Source: Fallopia convolvulus
Lineage: Eukaryota > Streptophyta > Magnoliopsida > Caryophyllales > Polygonaceae
Direction: 5' to 3'
Assembly: GCA_964016875.1 (NCBI GenBank)
Contig: OZ024718.1
Coordinates: 1,059,001-1,123,000, forward strand
DNA: 64,000 nucleotides
Position numbers and translations under genes: made by a program. Shown here piece by piece: positions 21,664-32,706 of this stretch; positions within the stretch are counted from its first letter, which is position 1; each line of letters begins with the position of its first letter. The notes under the pieces were generated by a model. That model was not told the origin of the DNA. It saw only the letters and a list, made by a program, of their open reading frames with translations, and ran no database searches.

Positions 21664-23292
21664 TCACTGAGGAGGAACGGGAGCGTGAACTCTTCCAGCA
21701 ACTTGGTCCAGATCCCTCCTCCCACTCGAGGTGATTCTCCTTCCACTGCAGAACAAAATAAAATCTCTGAATCGAAAATTGAATTGTAAAAATAGCATAT
21801 AAAATTCAAGATTCATCAGAGGAAACAATCTCACCCCTTGGGATCAAGCTCAACGATATCAATTTCCTGCAATTGCTTGAGGATGTTACGAGCAATGGCT
21901 CCACTGCTCCTGCCGAAATGTGGAGGGCGGCTTCCATTTCTCTTGCTACCTCCATACATCCTTCTGAAACCGCCCACTCCAAGGCCGCCCCTCAAGTAAA
22001 CTTTCCTAGCCATGGAAGCTGCAATAGAGAAATCAATACAAACCATACATGTAAGAATAACTGATAATGACGTTTTAATTACTATATTAAAAAAAAGACT
22101 GATAAAATGTCGTATAAAAGACATACCAGCTCTAATGTAATACCAATCAGGGTCAAAAGGAGCAAGTTCCTTGAGGGTTCCAGTTTTCACAATGTCGGTC
22201 CAGTGAGGCAACTCCATCTACAATCAGAAATGAACAACTTAATCGTTAAAACAGGCAAAGCAAAACTTGCTACAGCTAACTGCAAAATTTGGAAACCATC
22301 TGCCAAGCTCTATTCTTGTATAATGTTTGGGAATCACAACATTCATGATTTTTGCAGTTTAATAGAAAAGCTGATAATTATAATAGATGCAGATCAAATA
22401 ATTGCATAGAGCAACAAATTCATGTTTCAATCTACAATCAGAAATGATCACAAAAGTCATTCAAACGGGCAAAGCAAATTTTGCTACAGCTAACTGCAAA
22501 ATTTGGCTGGCATCTGCCAAACTTTATTCTTGTATAATTGGAATCACAACAGTAATGATTATTTCAGTCCAATTGAAAAGCTGATAATTAGAATAGATAC
22601 AGATCAAGTAAGTGCATAGAGCAACAAAAACTGATGCAACACATTCATGTTTCAATCTGCTTCTAGAGCAGGTCAAGCCTAAAGCAAATGAATACAGTCA
22701 ATACACCTTAAATGGTGCATTGTTCCCCTAATTACCCGCTAATATTGACTTCAGAATACAATTTTAACAGTTGCAGCTATGAGATGTTACATTTGATCAT
22801 TATCCAAAGATTACATTCCCAGAGAGCAAGCACCCCCAACAGAATTGATCAGAAGCAAAGTAATCATTCATCAACTACATTGATGATTCAAAAATCAGAG
22901 AGCAAAATATGACATATTTACAAGTTTTGACCAGCACACGTCTGCAATCCTCATTATCATTTCAATTAATTCATAAACTACAGATCGGTTCCATTCAAAA
23001 TCCGACATTATAAAGCAACCATACTTCGGCTAATCTACTCACAACAGCAATCAACAGAAGAAAACACGAAATTTCTACTCTGAACGATATCACATGCTTC
23101 AATTAAGAAGCAGCAAAGATCGAACGAACGCAAAACAATCCACGGAAACCTAACATGGCGGAAATGTTTTGTAAGAATCAGATGATTCAGATCAGAGAGA
23201 GGGAAAAGAATGAAAACCTTGCCGGAGCGCTTGAGGTGAGCGGCGTAGGCCTTGACGAACTCGTGAGGCGAGACATCTTTCACGGTAGCCAT
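21664..23292 (-). CDS. RPS19: 40S ribosomal protein eS19
   Basis: Four exons (23292-23218, 22217-22127, 22018-21835, 21745-21664) with phase-consistent GT-AG introns give 143 residues, the usual length for plant eS19. Exon 1 encodes MATVKDVSPHEFVKAYAAHL and ends RSGK. Exon 2 encodes MELPHWTDIVKTGTLKELAP and DPDWYYIRA. Exon 3 has SMARKVYLRGGLGVG, YGGSKRNGSRPPHF and a helix ending IVELDPKG. Exon 4 has RRITSSGRRDLDQVAGR and ends APVPPQ. The protein is a core component of the 40S subunit needed for its maturation. A telo-box and three site II motifs lie upstream, the standard promoter set of plant ribosomal protein genes. Intron 1 contains a tandem duplication. The gene looks intact. Confidence 0.96.
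22218..22626. repeat. Tandem duplication in eS19 intron 1
   Basis: Two units of about 200 bp (from about 22218 and from about 22431) share CTACAATCAGAAATGA, GCTACAGCTAACTGCAAAAT, TCTATTCTTGTATAAT-like, GAAAAGCTGATAATTA and GCATAGAGCAACAA in order. They differ by small indels. The first unit begins at the exon 2 acceptor, so the polypyrimidine/acceptor side of the intron was part of the duplicated piece. Confidence 0.75.
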
Positions 23293-23365
23293 TGTCGTCA
23301 AGCTCGTAGCTTTTTCCCTGAAGCTCTGAATCAAGGGTTTCGCCGCGCTAATGGCTTCGGAGTAC

Positions 23366-23373
23366 TAGGGTTT
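23366..23373 (-). promoter_or_regulatory. Telo-box of the eS19 gene
   Basis: AAACCCTA on the minus strand lies about 75 bp upstream of the ATG. Telo-boxes near the transcription start are a known feature of plant ribosomal protein genes. Confidence 0.7.
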
Positions 23374-23420
23374 CGCGACTGAGGAGTAGCCATGGGTTTT
23401 AAAGCGGGACTCCTTTTTAT

Positions 23421-23441
23421 TGGGCCGTTTTGGGCTGGGCC
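23421..23441 (-). promoter_or_regulatory. Site II cluster of the eS19 promoter
   Basis: TGGGCC occurs at 23421-23426 and 23436-23441, with TGGGCT at 23431-23436. Site II motifs next to a telo-box drive expression in dividing cells through TCP factors. They lie about 50 bp upstream of the telo-box. Confidence 0.7.
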
Positions 23442-23489
23442 GGATTTTTCGGATCTTTATTATCATCTCTTTAACAAGACCATTTGATA

Positions 23490-23894
23490 TAGGACTGTCC
23501 GGGTCGACCCGACCCGACCCGACCCGCAACCCGTTTTACGGCCTGTAAAAAATAAAGTTGACTCGTGACCTGACCAGTTTATGGGTTGACCCGCAACCCA
23601 TTTCGACTCATAAAATTGACTTTTTTCGACCCTTTTTGACCCATTTAACCCGTAAACTTTTATTTCTTCCTTGCACTTACTATAAAAATAAATTTTTATT
23701 TTTACTTTTTAATATTACGGGTCAACCCGTAAACCGACGGGTCGATCCATTACCCGACCCGTAACCCGTAAACTAAAAAAACCGACCCATTATCCGACAT
23801 GTAACCCGTAAACTAAAAAAATCTAACCCGTAGAAGTAAAATTATAAGTGGGCCGGGTCGGGTTACGGATCAACCCACCTGTTTGACAGCCCTA
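23490..23894. mobile_element. hAT-type MITE with CGACCC-rich interior
   Basis: An 8-bp duplication, ATTTGATA, flanks it perfectly (23482-23489 and 23895-23902). The ends TAGGACTGTC and GACAGCCCTA are inverted. The interior is built of GACCCGACCC, ACCCGTAAAC and GGGTCGGG motifs. It lies just upstream of the eS19 site II cluster. Confidence 0.85.
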
Positions 23895-24597
23895 ATTTGA
23901 TACATGTGTTCATACTTTCTATGATTCTATGGTCTATATCTATATCTTAGCACTCTTTTTTTTTTCCCTTATCATGGTCAAAAAACTTGAATTGTTATGG
24001 TAACTAATGTGATTTGGTGAAATGAATTTATTGAATCATATTTATGATATAAAATTTCACAAAAAAATCTTCTTACTAAGTCGCGTTTGATTGTAAATTA
24101 TAAAACGTAAATAGAAAGAAAATGAATCTAGTCTACGTAAGTGTCGTGATGCATTAATAAAAAAAATTATTTTTTCTTGCGGATTCTCGTTTTTGAAACA
24201 AAAATGGGTTTGTTTAGGTGCTTTGATACATTTACAAAAAGGTTCATCTTTCATTGTGGTGTCGGTTCATCCTTTTTGATACAAAAATGGGCTTATGGCT
24301 TCTTAACTGTTTCCCAAATATAAGGGTAGGTTTCAAAATGGTGAAATTATTTTATTCCGCCATCCTCTAGAGTCGTACACACTAATTATAGGACCGTAAA
24401 TCAATATATTTGTTTATCAATATATCATGACACTAAGATTGACTAGAATCATTTCATTTTTCGTTTACATAGTTTGCTACCAAACGACCTCTATAAATGT
24501 AATAATTCTTATCCGGAAGACCGGAACTATATATAATATGCTAGACTTAAAACACAATTTATAAGCTTTATCTAACTCTTATAGTGTAAATGTAATC

Positions 24598-24758
24598 ATT
24601 GTTCTAAAAAATTTCGCCTAAGCGTTGGAAGGTGCTAACCCGCCTAGTATTCCAGTCCATGTAGGAGATCGTCTAGTTCGTCTAAGCGTCCATTTAGGCG
24701 GCCTAGGCACTAGGCGGTCCCTCTCTACCTAGGATCCATTTAGCGTTTTTTAGAACAC
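24598..24758. mobile_element. CGCCTAGG-rich MITE, copy 2
   Basis: It starts TTGTTCTAAAAAATTTCGCC and ends GCGTTTTTTAGAACAC, forming terminal inverted repeats. The interior aligns with copy 1 at 7578-7728, sharing GGAAGGTGCTAACCCG, TTTAGGCGGCCTAGGC and GGTCCCTCTC. Confidence 0.6.
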
Positions 24759-25424
24759 AGGGTGTTATACGATTTTACACGTTGATGGACCATACTATCT
24801 TCACATGGCCTATTTGATTTGATGACATGAAACAACCTTCTTGAATACTACTTGCCCACTTACATACGATAAGTAGTTAAGTGCCAATCTTTATATGCAA
24901 TATTGCATACAAAAGTCTACTAATGAAGTTCAAGAACTTACTATTGGATTTTCAAACCAAAGTTACACTAAAAATATTAGATAAACCAAAGTTAGTTGAA
25001 ATTGCACTTATAATAAGTTTGGTACGGTAGTTGAAGGTAGACATGATTGCACAATGAGATCATAGTGGAAGTAAAATGTCACCATACATTTTTCCCAATA
25101 GGTAGGGTATTGAATTAACTTTGAAAGGGACACATTACCCAATTGAATTGTCCTTTGTGCTTGCACATCCATTCAACTTATGGTCATTAAATTTGGTTCC
25201 AAACCATTTCAAAACCACAACAACATAGTTTGCAATCAACCAATATGAAAATCGGTTGATCGCCGAGGGTACAACAACAACATCTGCCCAATGTATCACG
25301 CAAATGAAATGTGTTTTTCATATTATAAAGACGCGGAACCAAATAATCGAAAGCTACCCCACAAATCAAAATAGACTACTGGTATTAGGAATCGAGTTTA
25401 GAATCGCTAAAACCAATTCTAGTG

Positions 25425-25560
25425 TTTGCTTTCACGACGGGTATGGGAATGAGTGATTCCCATTCCAACATAATATACTTCATTTCATACCCATGTCAAA
25501 AATAAGGTATGAGCCATTCCGAATCCAACCCGATTTCAGATATAGAAACAAACATGTCCA
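25425..25560. mobile_element. Degenerate MITE fragment related to 39752-39972
   Basis: GGGTATGGGAATGAGTGATTCC with CATACCCATGTC, then CAACCCGATTTCAGATATAGA and AACAAACAWG, matches the right part of the element at 39752-39972. The left terminus and duplication are not clear. Confidence 0.4.
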
Positions 25561-26146
25561 CCACTTTAAACCTTATCATGATTATAATTGATCAGAGAAT
25601 TAATGGTAATTAGGTGGGAGTTCATTGAACCCACCCCACAAATCTCAGTAAATTTTTGAAATTGGGATGAACAGAGTAATTCCTACCCTAAAATTTACAT
25701 AGAAGTGTTATAATTCAAGTAACCAGAAGAACAACACTCCAACAAAGGGCATGAATACTAAGTAAGGCAATTGAAGAATCAAATCAAAATATAGAAAAGT
25801 TTTTCCTAATAACAAATTTTAACTGCAAAAAGAATCCTCATACAATAAGGTAAGTCAAAAAAATATATGATGAGAGGGAAAGAAATCAAACCCATAACTC
25901 AGATAGACCCTACTGACCATACAAAATGACCTAAGAGGTAAACAAAGAAAGAACAGTAAAACAATAATCTAACTGTCTACAGAATGCTGAGCCCTAAGAT
26001 CTTCAATTTGCTCTTCTTCTAAAGCTAAATTCGTCACCTATTATCTCTGTACAAAACTTTTTTTTTGGCTAGAAATTAAAACGAACCAACAAATGTGAAT
26101 AACAAAGATAACACAAAAGTTCAAAGTACTACAGACTCACAGAGTT

Positions 26147-27653
26147 TCATGCGGATGAAACTGGTGCAATCTCGGGCCCAGCCGGCTTCTCGCCGCTCCT
26201 CATCTCGAGCACCTTCTTGTGGGAGTTGGAGTGGACCGATGGGACGAATGTCGGGCTGGCAGCGGGCCTATACTCGGGGAAGAGCCGGCCCGACTTAAAC
26301 CGAACACCGCAGGCATTGCAGAGGGTTTTCGGGCCCATCGGGCCTGCCCTCCATTGCGGCGTCTTGGTTATCTCACAGTGCATGCATTTCCTCACAGGCT
26401 GAGGAGTTGCTGGATTCGGGTTTGGCGGGAGGGCGGCGTTCTTGATCTTGTTCTTCTTCTTCTTGGGCTGATCAGCCTCGGTTGATGATGATGATGACGG
26501 CGAGATTAGTTGGATGGTGGGACGAGGGCTGAAGGTTTGTGGGCGAGGGCGCTTGCTCCTTGCTTTCTTCTCATGGCTGATTGGAATGGCTTTGGTGTTG
26601 TTGTCAGGGCACGAGCTGCTGCTCTCGAGAACCGAGATTGGGCTTGATGTCTGAAATTGGGCCTGAGAGGACGACTCATTGGTGGTGAAGAGATTGCTGT
26701 TGTTTTTCTCCATGGTCATTCCTCCACCAGAGAAGGAATCTTCCACAAAATTTGATAGCCATTCAAGCTGAACAATGTCTTCATACTGAAAGGTAAAGCA
26801 GAAGCTATGTTAGTTACATGGAAACGAAACACCTGTTAAATTGCACTAGAAATGAGTTTTCGAGTTTCCAACACGAAACAGAGACGAAAAACACTGTCAT
26901 AAGTACCCAGAGATCAATTTCATCAATTTCCAAATACTAGCTCCAAATCCAAATGGACAAAGGTTCAATTCTTCGACAGTTCAACCACAAACTCACTCTT
27001 TTTCAGTCTCAATTTACAACTCATAATCCAAAATTAACGGGCAGAACTAAACCCTAAGCAACAAAGCACACAAATCACATCCGCTGTCACCCATAGTAGG
27101 GACCCATGTGCAATCACAGCACGGCATAGTGAATTTTTGCTTTGCATGATGAAATGATGAATTGATAATAAACCACACCAGTAAACCAAAAGTGGAACCC
27201 ATCCCACTACTAGCTGTCAATCATATACTACAGAATAAAACCATATTACTCTAATGGAGCCCAACCCATGTGCAATTAACACTGAATACCAACCATTGAT
27301 ACTCTTAACATAGAAGACAAGTCGCTGAAATTTCTTAATTGCAATCACGTGATAATTTTCGGATATTCTCAAATCCCTAATTCCCAAATTGACATGAAAT
27401 TTCTTCTTACCGGAACGGAAAGTTCAGCGGAGAGGTCGGCGGAGGCGGAGTTGCTGGAGAAAACAGAGTCGTAACTTAGAAAGCCCTCCCCCGACGAGCC
27501 GCCGCCGGGGAAACCGCTCGGAAACGAGTCGCCGGCTCCGCAACCGCCAACTAAATCGGTGTCGAGGTCGTCGGCAGGGAAATCGAGCAAATCGTCGATG
27601 TGGTCGAAGAAGTTTCCAGAATCAAGTTCATCCATGAAGTTGGTTCCCACCAT
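26147..27653 (-). CDS. GATA8: GATA zinc-finger transcription factor, GATA8-like
   Basis: Exons 27653-27411 and 26785-26147 join in phase 0 (GT at 27410, AG at 26786) and encode 293 residues. The N-terminus has GNFFDHIDDLLDFP, an acidic segment typical of class I (subfamily A) plant GATA factors. Exon 2 opens YEDIVQLEWLSNFVEDSFS, also a subfamily signature. A basic stretch (KKARSKRPRP, KKKKNKIK) precedes a single type IV finger, C-x2-C-x18-C-x2-C, at 215-240. It reads CMHCEITKTPQWRAGPMGPK then TLCNACGVRFKSGRLFPEYR. Family members bind WGATAR sites in the nucleus. The MVGTNFMDELD start resembles Arabidopsis GATA8 more than GATA9 or GATA12. The finger and flanking basic tail appear intact. Confidence 0.94.
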
Positions 27654-27905
27654 GATTTCTTTCTTTCTTTCTTTCTCTCCCCCTTTTTCGCTTCGGATGT
27701 TGAATGATTATCTGTGTGAATGAAGAAAATGAATTGAATTTCAAAACTGGGGATGAGATGAGAATTCTGGGGTTTAAAGAGGAAAAATATGAGCGGGATG
27801 GGCGAGTGGGGCCTGAATTTATTTCGTTATTGAAGTTCGTGAAAAGGAAAAAAATAAAAAATGTGTCAATCATTTCGGCTCGAGCTATCGTACGCCGGTA
27901 AGGCA

Positions 27906-29080
27906 CATTTTAGCTGTTTGCCTGTCTAGGCTTTTAGTGCTGATCTGACGATCATTTTTCACATCACAACTTTCAAAAAAAATGAAATAAATGAACAAAT
28001 AAAACAATAATCGCAAATTTATTTATTGTTTGCTTTCCTTTGCGATTACGATTTGAGGAAAGAAAATATCGATGGCTTCAAAAATGGGCAAAGCATCGCA
28101 ACCAATTTATACCAGCAATGTAAGACTGTAATTTGGAGAAAATGTGTTTTCTGTTTTGAATTTTGAAGTAAGAGCTTCAAAACCGTCCAAATTTAAAAAA
28201 CCGTCCAAACTATGGAAATTAGGAAACACTTTCTCCAATTTTTCGTTACTTGGAGAAAATCCGAAACTGCCAAAAATTCAACCAAATGTACGAATTTGGA
28301 TCTAAACTGCCAAAAATTGAAGGAAATATTCGAATTGGGACCGAATTGCGAAAACATGCGTCAATGCATTGTTTCAAAGCTGCCAAAAATCGAAGAAAAT
28401 GCAAGAGAGCGACGTCAAATTAGGTTAGAAGAACAAACTACCTTACTAGTAGCTGAGGAGAATCGAATCTGCTAGAAGCTCAAACCAGAGAAAAGTGAAA
28501 CTCCTGCGCAAGAAACAATCATAGCCAGAGCAAATTAATTACCACTTTCGAAGCTCAAACAACGCGAATGGTCGAAATTTCGAAGCAGAAATGGCATTGA
28601 ATTGGGGAAAATCCCGAGACTATAGCCAATTAGCCATTCATAATGCAACTATCGGATGCATGTAAGCGAGGAGTTGCGAAATCGCAGAGAAATCGAAGAT
28701 GATCGAATTACCGTGCAATGCGTTGCAGAAGAGCGGAATTGAGGTCACTTGCCGGCCAAAAACGAGCTCCGGTGTCGGAATTTGGAGGAGAAATTGATTT
28801 TGCGAACGAGTTCTAGTACTGGATTACAAAAAACTGCTAGCTCCGGTGTCAATGGCGGAGAAGAGAGGAGTTGTGAAACTGAGAGAGAAGAGATGGAGTG
28901 CGGCTTAAAAGGGGCGAGGAGGAGGGATAGAGTGAGGGGAGGTGCAGGGAAAGTAGGTGAGCCTGCGTTATCATCAATCAATGCTAGCTGTGTGATTTAA
29001 TTAAAATGCTTTCTCCCCTGTCGTGATGTTGAAGTTCAATGAAGGATTTGGATTTTACACATTCTCACGTTCTATTTTTA
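27906..29080. other. Intergenic stretch upstream of the GATA gene
   Basis: I see no recognisable gene. 28190-28420 contains internally repeated AACTGCCAAAAATTSAA-type blocks (28268, 28306, 28381). 28740-28980 is purine-rich and could be a leader or promoter of an unannotated transcript. Confidence 0.35.
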
Positions 29081-29229
29081 CTTTTTTTTTTTTTGGATTT
29101 TTAAAGTGATAAAGTAATTTTATTAATTGAAGCAACGGGCCCACCGCCTACGCCACCGCCGCGTCCACCGCCGCTCACCACCAGGCACCAGCGGCCCCAC
29201 ATTTCACCCCCTCTACAGTATTAATGCAT

Positions 29230-29490
29230 TTTTTTAAAGAAAAGTAATTCGACGTAACACAATAGATCAAGAAAACGGTAGCCGGATAAACCGACAAAAG
29301 CAGACAAGCAAAAATTAAAGCAAAAAAAACACGCCTAAAAAGCGTTGAACGAAGCTGTAACCAGAACCGAAGAAGCACAAGAAGAGCACCTTGTGCGGGG
29401 TACCAAAAGAAGAGCAGAGAAGACGTCAACTGGAAAAAAGTGCACAGGACGAGGTCCTAGGGAACAACTGTGGACACCTCATATGCATAC
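29230..29490 (-). mobile_element. LINE 3' end fragment
   Basis: TATTAATGCATT on the left (29219-29230) and TATTAATGTATT on the right (29491-29502) form a near-perfect target duplication. A T-run and TTTAAAG at the left mark a short A-tail on the minus strand. The interior reads through as the hydrophobic tail seen behind other LINE copies. No RNase H domain remains. Confidence 0.45.
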
Positions 29491-29589
29491 AATATTAATG
29501 TATTATATCGAATAATGCATATTTGAATTTAAAATATATCAAAATTTCAAGGTATGATAAGAGAACGATTCAACAAATTGAAGCAAAAT

Positions 29590-29890
29590 GGATGGTATTC
29601 AAAACCTTAGAAGATTGAGTTGAGGGCGATAATATGCTGTTTATCAAGGTCATGCAAGGTTATTAGGGTTGTTCGGTTTATTTAGACATCTTGTGCTTGT
29701 TGGCATGGTTTTAGAGGTGAATCATTTCCCACGTTTTTCGAAAGATCAACTTTGTTGCGTACTTCATCGTTGATTCTTTCCGACATGCTTTTTCCTCTCC
29801 AGTTTAAGTTGCAGCTAATTTGTGTCTTTAAGAGCTCATCCATCAAAATACTCCAGGGTAGCGACTCATATTCCGCTAGTGTGGGCCTAG
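29590..29890 (+). pseudogene. LINE RNase H relic
   Basis: The plus strand reads EGDNMLFIKVM, then a stop-broken middle, ISHVFRKINFVAYFIVDSF and a tail with SSSIKILQGSDS. This is the same domain order as at 11590-11990 (IEGN, VFRECNSVADFIA, RCSRG). Several stops make it dead. Confidence 0.55.
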
Positions 29891-29899
29891 CGTTCCCCT

Positions 29900-31110
29900 A
29901 ACTTCATATTTGGAGTTGTTCTTACAAAATTGAAATTACCATTTATAATATCCTGATTTATTAAAGAAATTTGTAACATTATAAATCACCCATATCTTCG
30001 GATTAAAGATGAATTAAATGATTAACAAATTCATAATCCTCTAACACACTCTCATAGGATAGGGTGTTTTGAAGGACCCAAAATTTTTAGGTTCTTATCC
30101 AAAAAACATGTTTTAAGTAGACCTTTAGTCCATGTTTTAAGGTTGGCCTTCAAACATAATAGTACCATTGTTACACCAACAAGTAAATATAGATGACCAT
30201 TGTAATATAAAATATGACCTTATTTTTATGACAATTAAGGAAAATAGCCTAAATTTTCAAATTGTATAAAATATCCTCAATGATGGGAGTATTTCGCAAA
30301 CTTGCAATAACTTTTAAAGTCTCCGAATAAAGTTTGTGGGTTGATAGATAGGTAGACCGAAGACGTGTTCGTACGAGTGCACATGCGTATTAATCCAGTA
30401 AATGAGCACAATAAAATTCCATTATAAAATCATTTGGCGATACAATAAATAATCGAACTTGGAATATACTAGCTAGTGTAGTTTTCTTTTAAATTTCACA
30501 ATGTGGAGTGTGTTTTATTCTCAACATTATCATACTTAAGCTAGTAAGTGTGTCCTAGCTATCTCATATAATCGAGACCATTTTCCTTAACTTTAAAAGT
30601 TAGGACTACTTTTTGCAATTATCTCTTAAGGTGGGATCTTTTTTTAATCTCTAAAAAAAGCTTTAACTGTCCTCCAATTTTTTTTTATCCTCTTCAAACA
30701 TATTTGAAGTTTTTTAGACAAACTATTCAAAATTAAACGTTGTATATTTCATGTACAAAATCTCCTATCTCCTATCATAACTTAATTGAAATTACGTATA
30801 CGTGTGTATAATTAAATTCGATCACCATGAAATTAAGGTGACCCGCATTTGAATGTTTAAGATAAAGTGACGGAATTTAAGGTGATTAATTCCGTGCATT
30901 CATAGATTAATATTCTTCCTTAAGACGGTGCATGTGCTTGCATTGAAAATTTTGTCATTGTAAGAACTATTAATACGTACGTATTAACTATTAATTACCT
31001 AATTTTTCTAAGCCTATTAGCCATCTAATTTATTCATACCTAACCTACGTATTATCTTGGTATATTACAATGGCGATTAAATTGATATTTTGAATCAAAG
31101 TTGACTTATA
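29900..31110. other. AT-rich intergenic stretch
   Basis: No gene or bounded element that I can define. Confidence 0.4.
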
Positions 31111-31118
31111 ATCTTATA

Positions 31119-31388
31119 CTCCCTCCCATTCAAATTAAGTGTTGTTTTAGCACTTTAAATTTGATCCAATTTATATATCGTTTTAGGTTTTTTAGACAAT
31201 TAATTAGAAGTGGGTTATGAGAATTGTTATTGGAATGTGTTTTTATTGATTAATATTATTCATTCATTGGTGGAAAAAAATGATGAGTTGTAAAATTTAT
31301 AAAAAATTTACATTTTTGAGTTTAGTTAATACTTTTCTTAAATCTTGTGTCGAGAACTAAAACGACACTTATTTTGAATCGGAGGGAG
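31119..31388. mobile_element. Stowaway-type MITE 1
   Basis: The ends are CTCCCTCCCATTCAAATTAA and, inverted, CTCCCTCCGATTCAAAATAA. They are flanked by TA on both sides (31117-31118 and 31389-31390). Inverted homology extends about 30 bp inward. TA duplication with CTCCCTC ends is the mark of Tc1/Mariner-derived Stowaway elements. Confidence 0.8.
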
Positions 31389-31390
31389 TA

Positions 31391-31668
31391 TAACTCTTTC
31401 TGATCGAAAATATGTGTCGTTTTAGCATTTGAATTTTGATCAATTTTATGTGTCGTTTTAAGTTTTGTAGGCAATTAATTACGAGTAAAATATGAGAATT
31501 GTTATTAAAATTTGTTTTATTTGATTAATATTTCAAAAAGTTACTCCGTAATAGATATTTAAAAAGTGATAAAATTGAAAAGAATTTTAAAATTTTGAGT
31601 TTAATTAATAGTATTTGTTAAAATCGTGTCAAAATTTTAAATGATACTTATTTTTGATCGTATGAAGT
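31391..31668. mobile_element. Stowaway-type MITE 2 (degenerate)
   Basis: It abuts element 1. CTCTTTCTGATCGAAAATAT pairs with the inverted right end CTTCATACGATCAAAAATAA, and ATGTGTCGTTTTAG is shared with element 1's subterminal sequence. It is an older relative with decayed ends. Confidence 0.55.
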
Positions 31669-32040
31669 ATGTTTCAAAAAAAGTTTAAAGTGCTTTGGTT
31701 TCAAGGTATCATAACTTCATTCATTAAACAAGCATAATTCTTAAATCAATCAACTTATCAACTTATTAAAATATAAAACTCATGTCAAACAAGCCTTAAG
31801 TCGTTAAAATAGAGAGAGTCAACGATTGAAATTCACGAGAAAAATGTCTTAGAAGTTAGAAGCAGTTCCATTTATAATTTTTATACTACGAATCCCACCC
31901 AAATTGTTACGTTTTCCTCAACATATAAATTATAAACTATCACTATTTAATAATAATTATTTTTACTTACGTTTAAACTCTACTACAAAAAGTCAATATT
32001 TTAGGCTTTGTACGCGTTTCATTGATATTTTTGATACGTA

Positions 32041-32298
32041 CTCCCTCTGTTTCACAATAGTTGTTCTTAAAATCAATTTTTTTTTTCAAAATAATTGTTC
32101 ATATAAATTTTTTTTCATTTATACCCTTAAAGTATACCCCACATTACATTTCTCCCAAATTTTTTTTTAAAAGTACAAATCACCTATTGGTAATTGAGAA
32201 AAAAGAGAGAGCATTTAATAAAGGCAATTTGGAGAAATTTTTTTTCCTTAATATATATTAAATTTTGTCTAAAAACAACTATTGTGAAACTGAGGGAG
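32041..32298. mobile_element. Stowaway-type MITE 3
   Basis: CTCCCTCTGTTTCACAATAG and the inverted CTCCCTCAGTTTCACAATAG form the ends, continuing to TTGTT. TA flanks both sides (32039-32040 and 32299-32300). The AT-rich interior has no coding capacity. Confidence 0.8.
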
Positions 32299-32341
32299 TA
32301 GTTTTTAAGAATTAAGCAAAAAAAACCATAATTTTTATATA

Positions 32342-32590
32342 CTCTCTATTTAGTTCTACTTATTTTTTTATATTTGACATATATTAAAAAAAATTTAAAT
32401 TATACAAAAAATACTCTTAGTTAAATATTTATTTTTTACATTAAAATTGAAAATGAGACAAATTTACTTCATTTTTTTTATTAAATATAAAGATTAAAGT
32501 GAAAAAAATGTGTTCAAAATATGTAAAAGGACAAGGTTTTATAAACATGATTTTGAACCAAAAAATAAAAGTAAAACTAAACGGAGAGAG
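32342..32590. mobile_element. Stowaway-type MITE 4
   Basis: CTCTCTATTTAGTTCTACTT and the inverted CTCTCTCCGTTTAGTTTTAC form the ends, with TA on both sides (32340-32341 and 32591-32592). It is 41 bp from element 3. Confidence 0.75.
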
Positions 32591-32706
32591 TATTAATACT
32601 ATTAACAATATATAGAAAACTTTTTTAAACCATAATATAAAAAAAAATCAAACTCTATATAGTTTAATAAAATTTTATATATTAGTTATTAATTTTATAA
32701 GTTAGG

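Noticed and set aside
22107..22409. Open frames in eS19 intron 1
   Set aside because: They are intronic, opposite in strand to the gene, and overlap the tandem duplication.
28745..29000. Overlapping open frames on both strands near 28.8 kb
   Set aside because: Purine-rich, low-complexity translation with no similarity I can recognise. It may be leader sequence, so it was noted only in the intergenic entry.
31904..32261. Phe/Tyr-rich open frames near 32 kb
   Set aside because: AT-rich sequence and a Stowaway element explain them.
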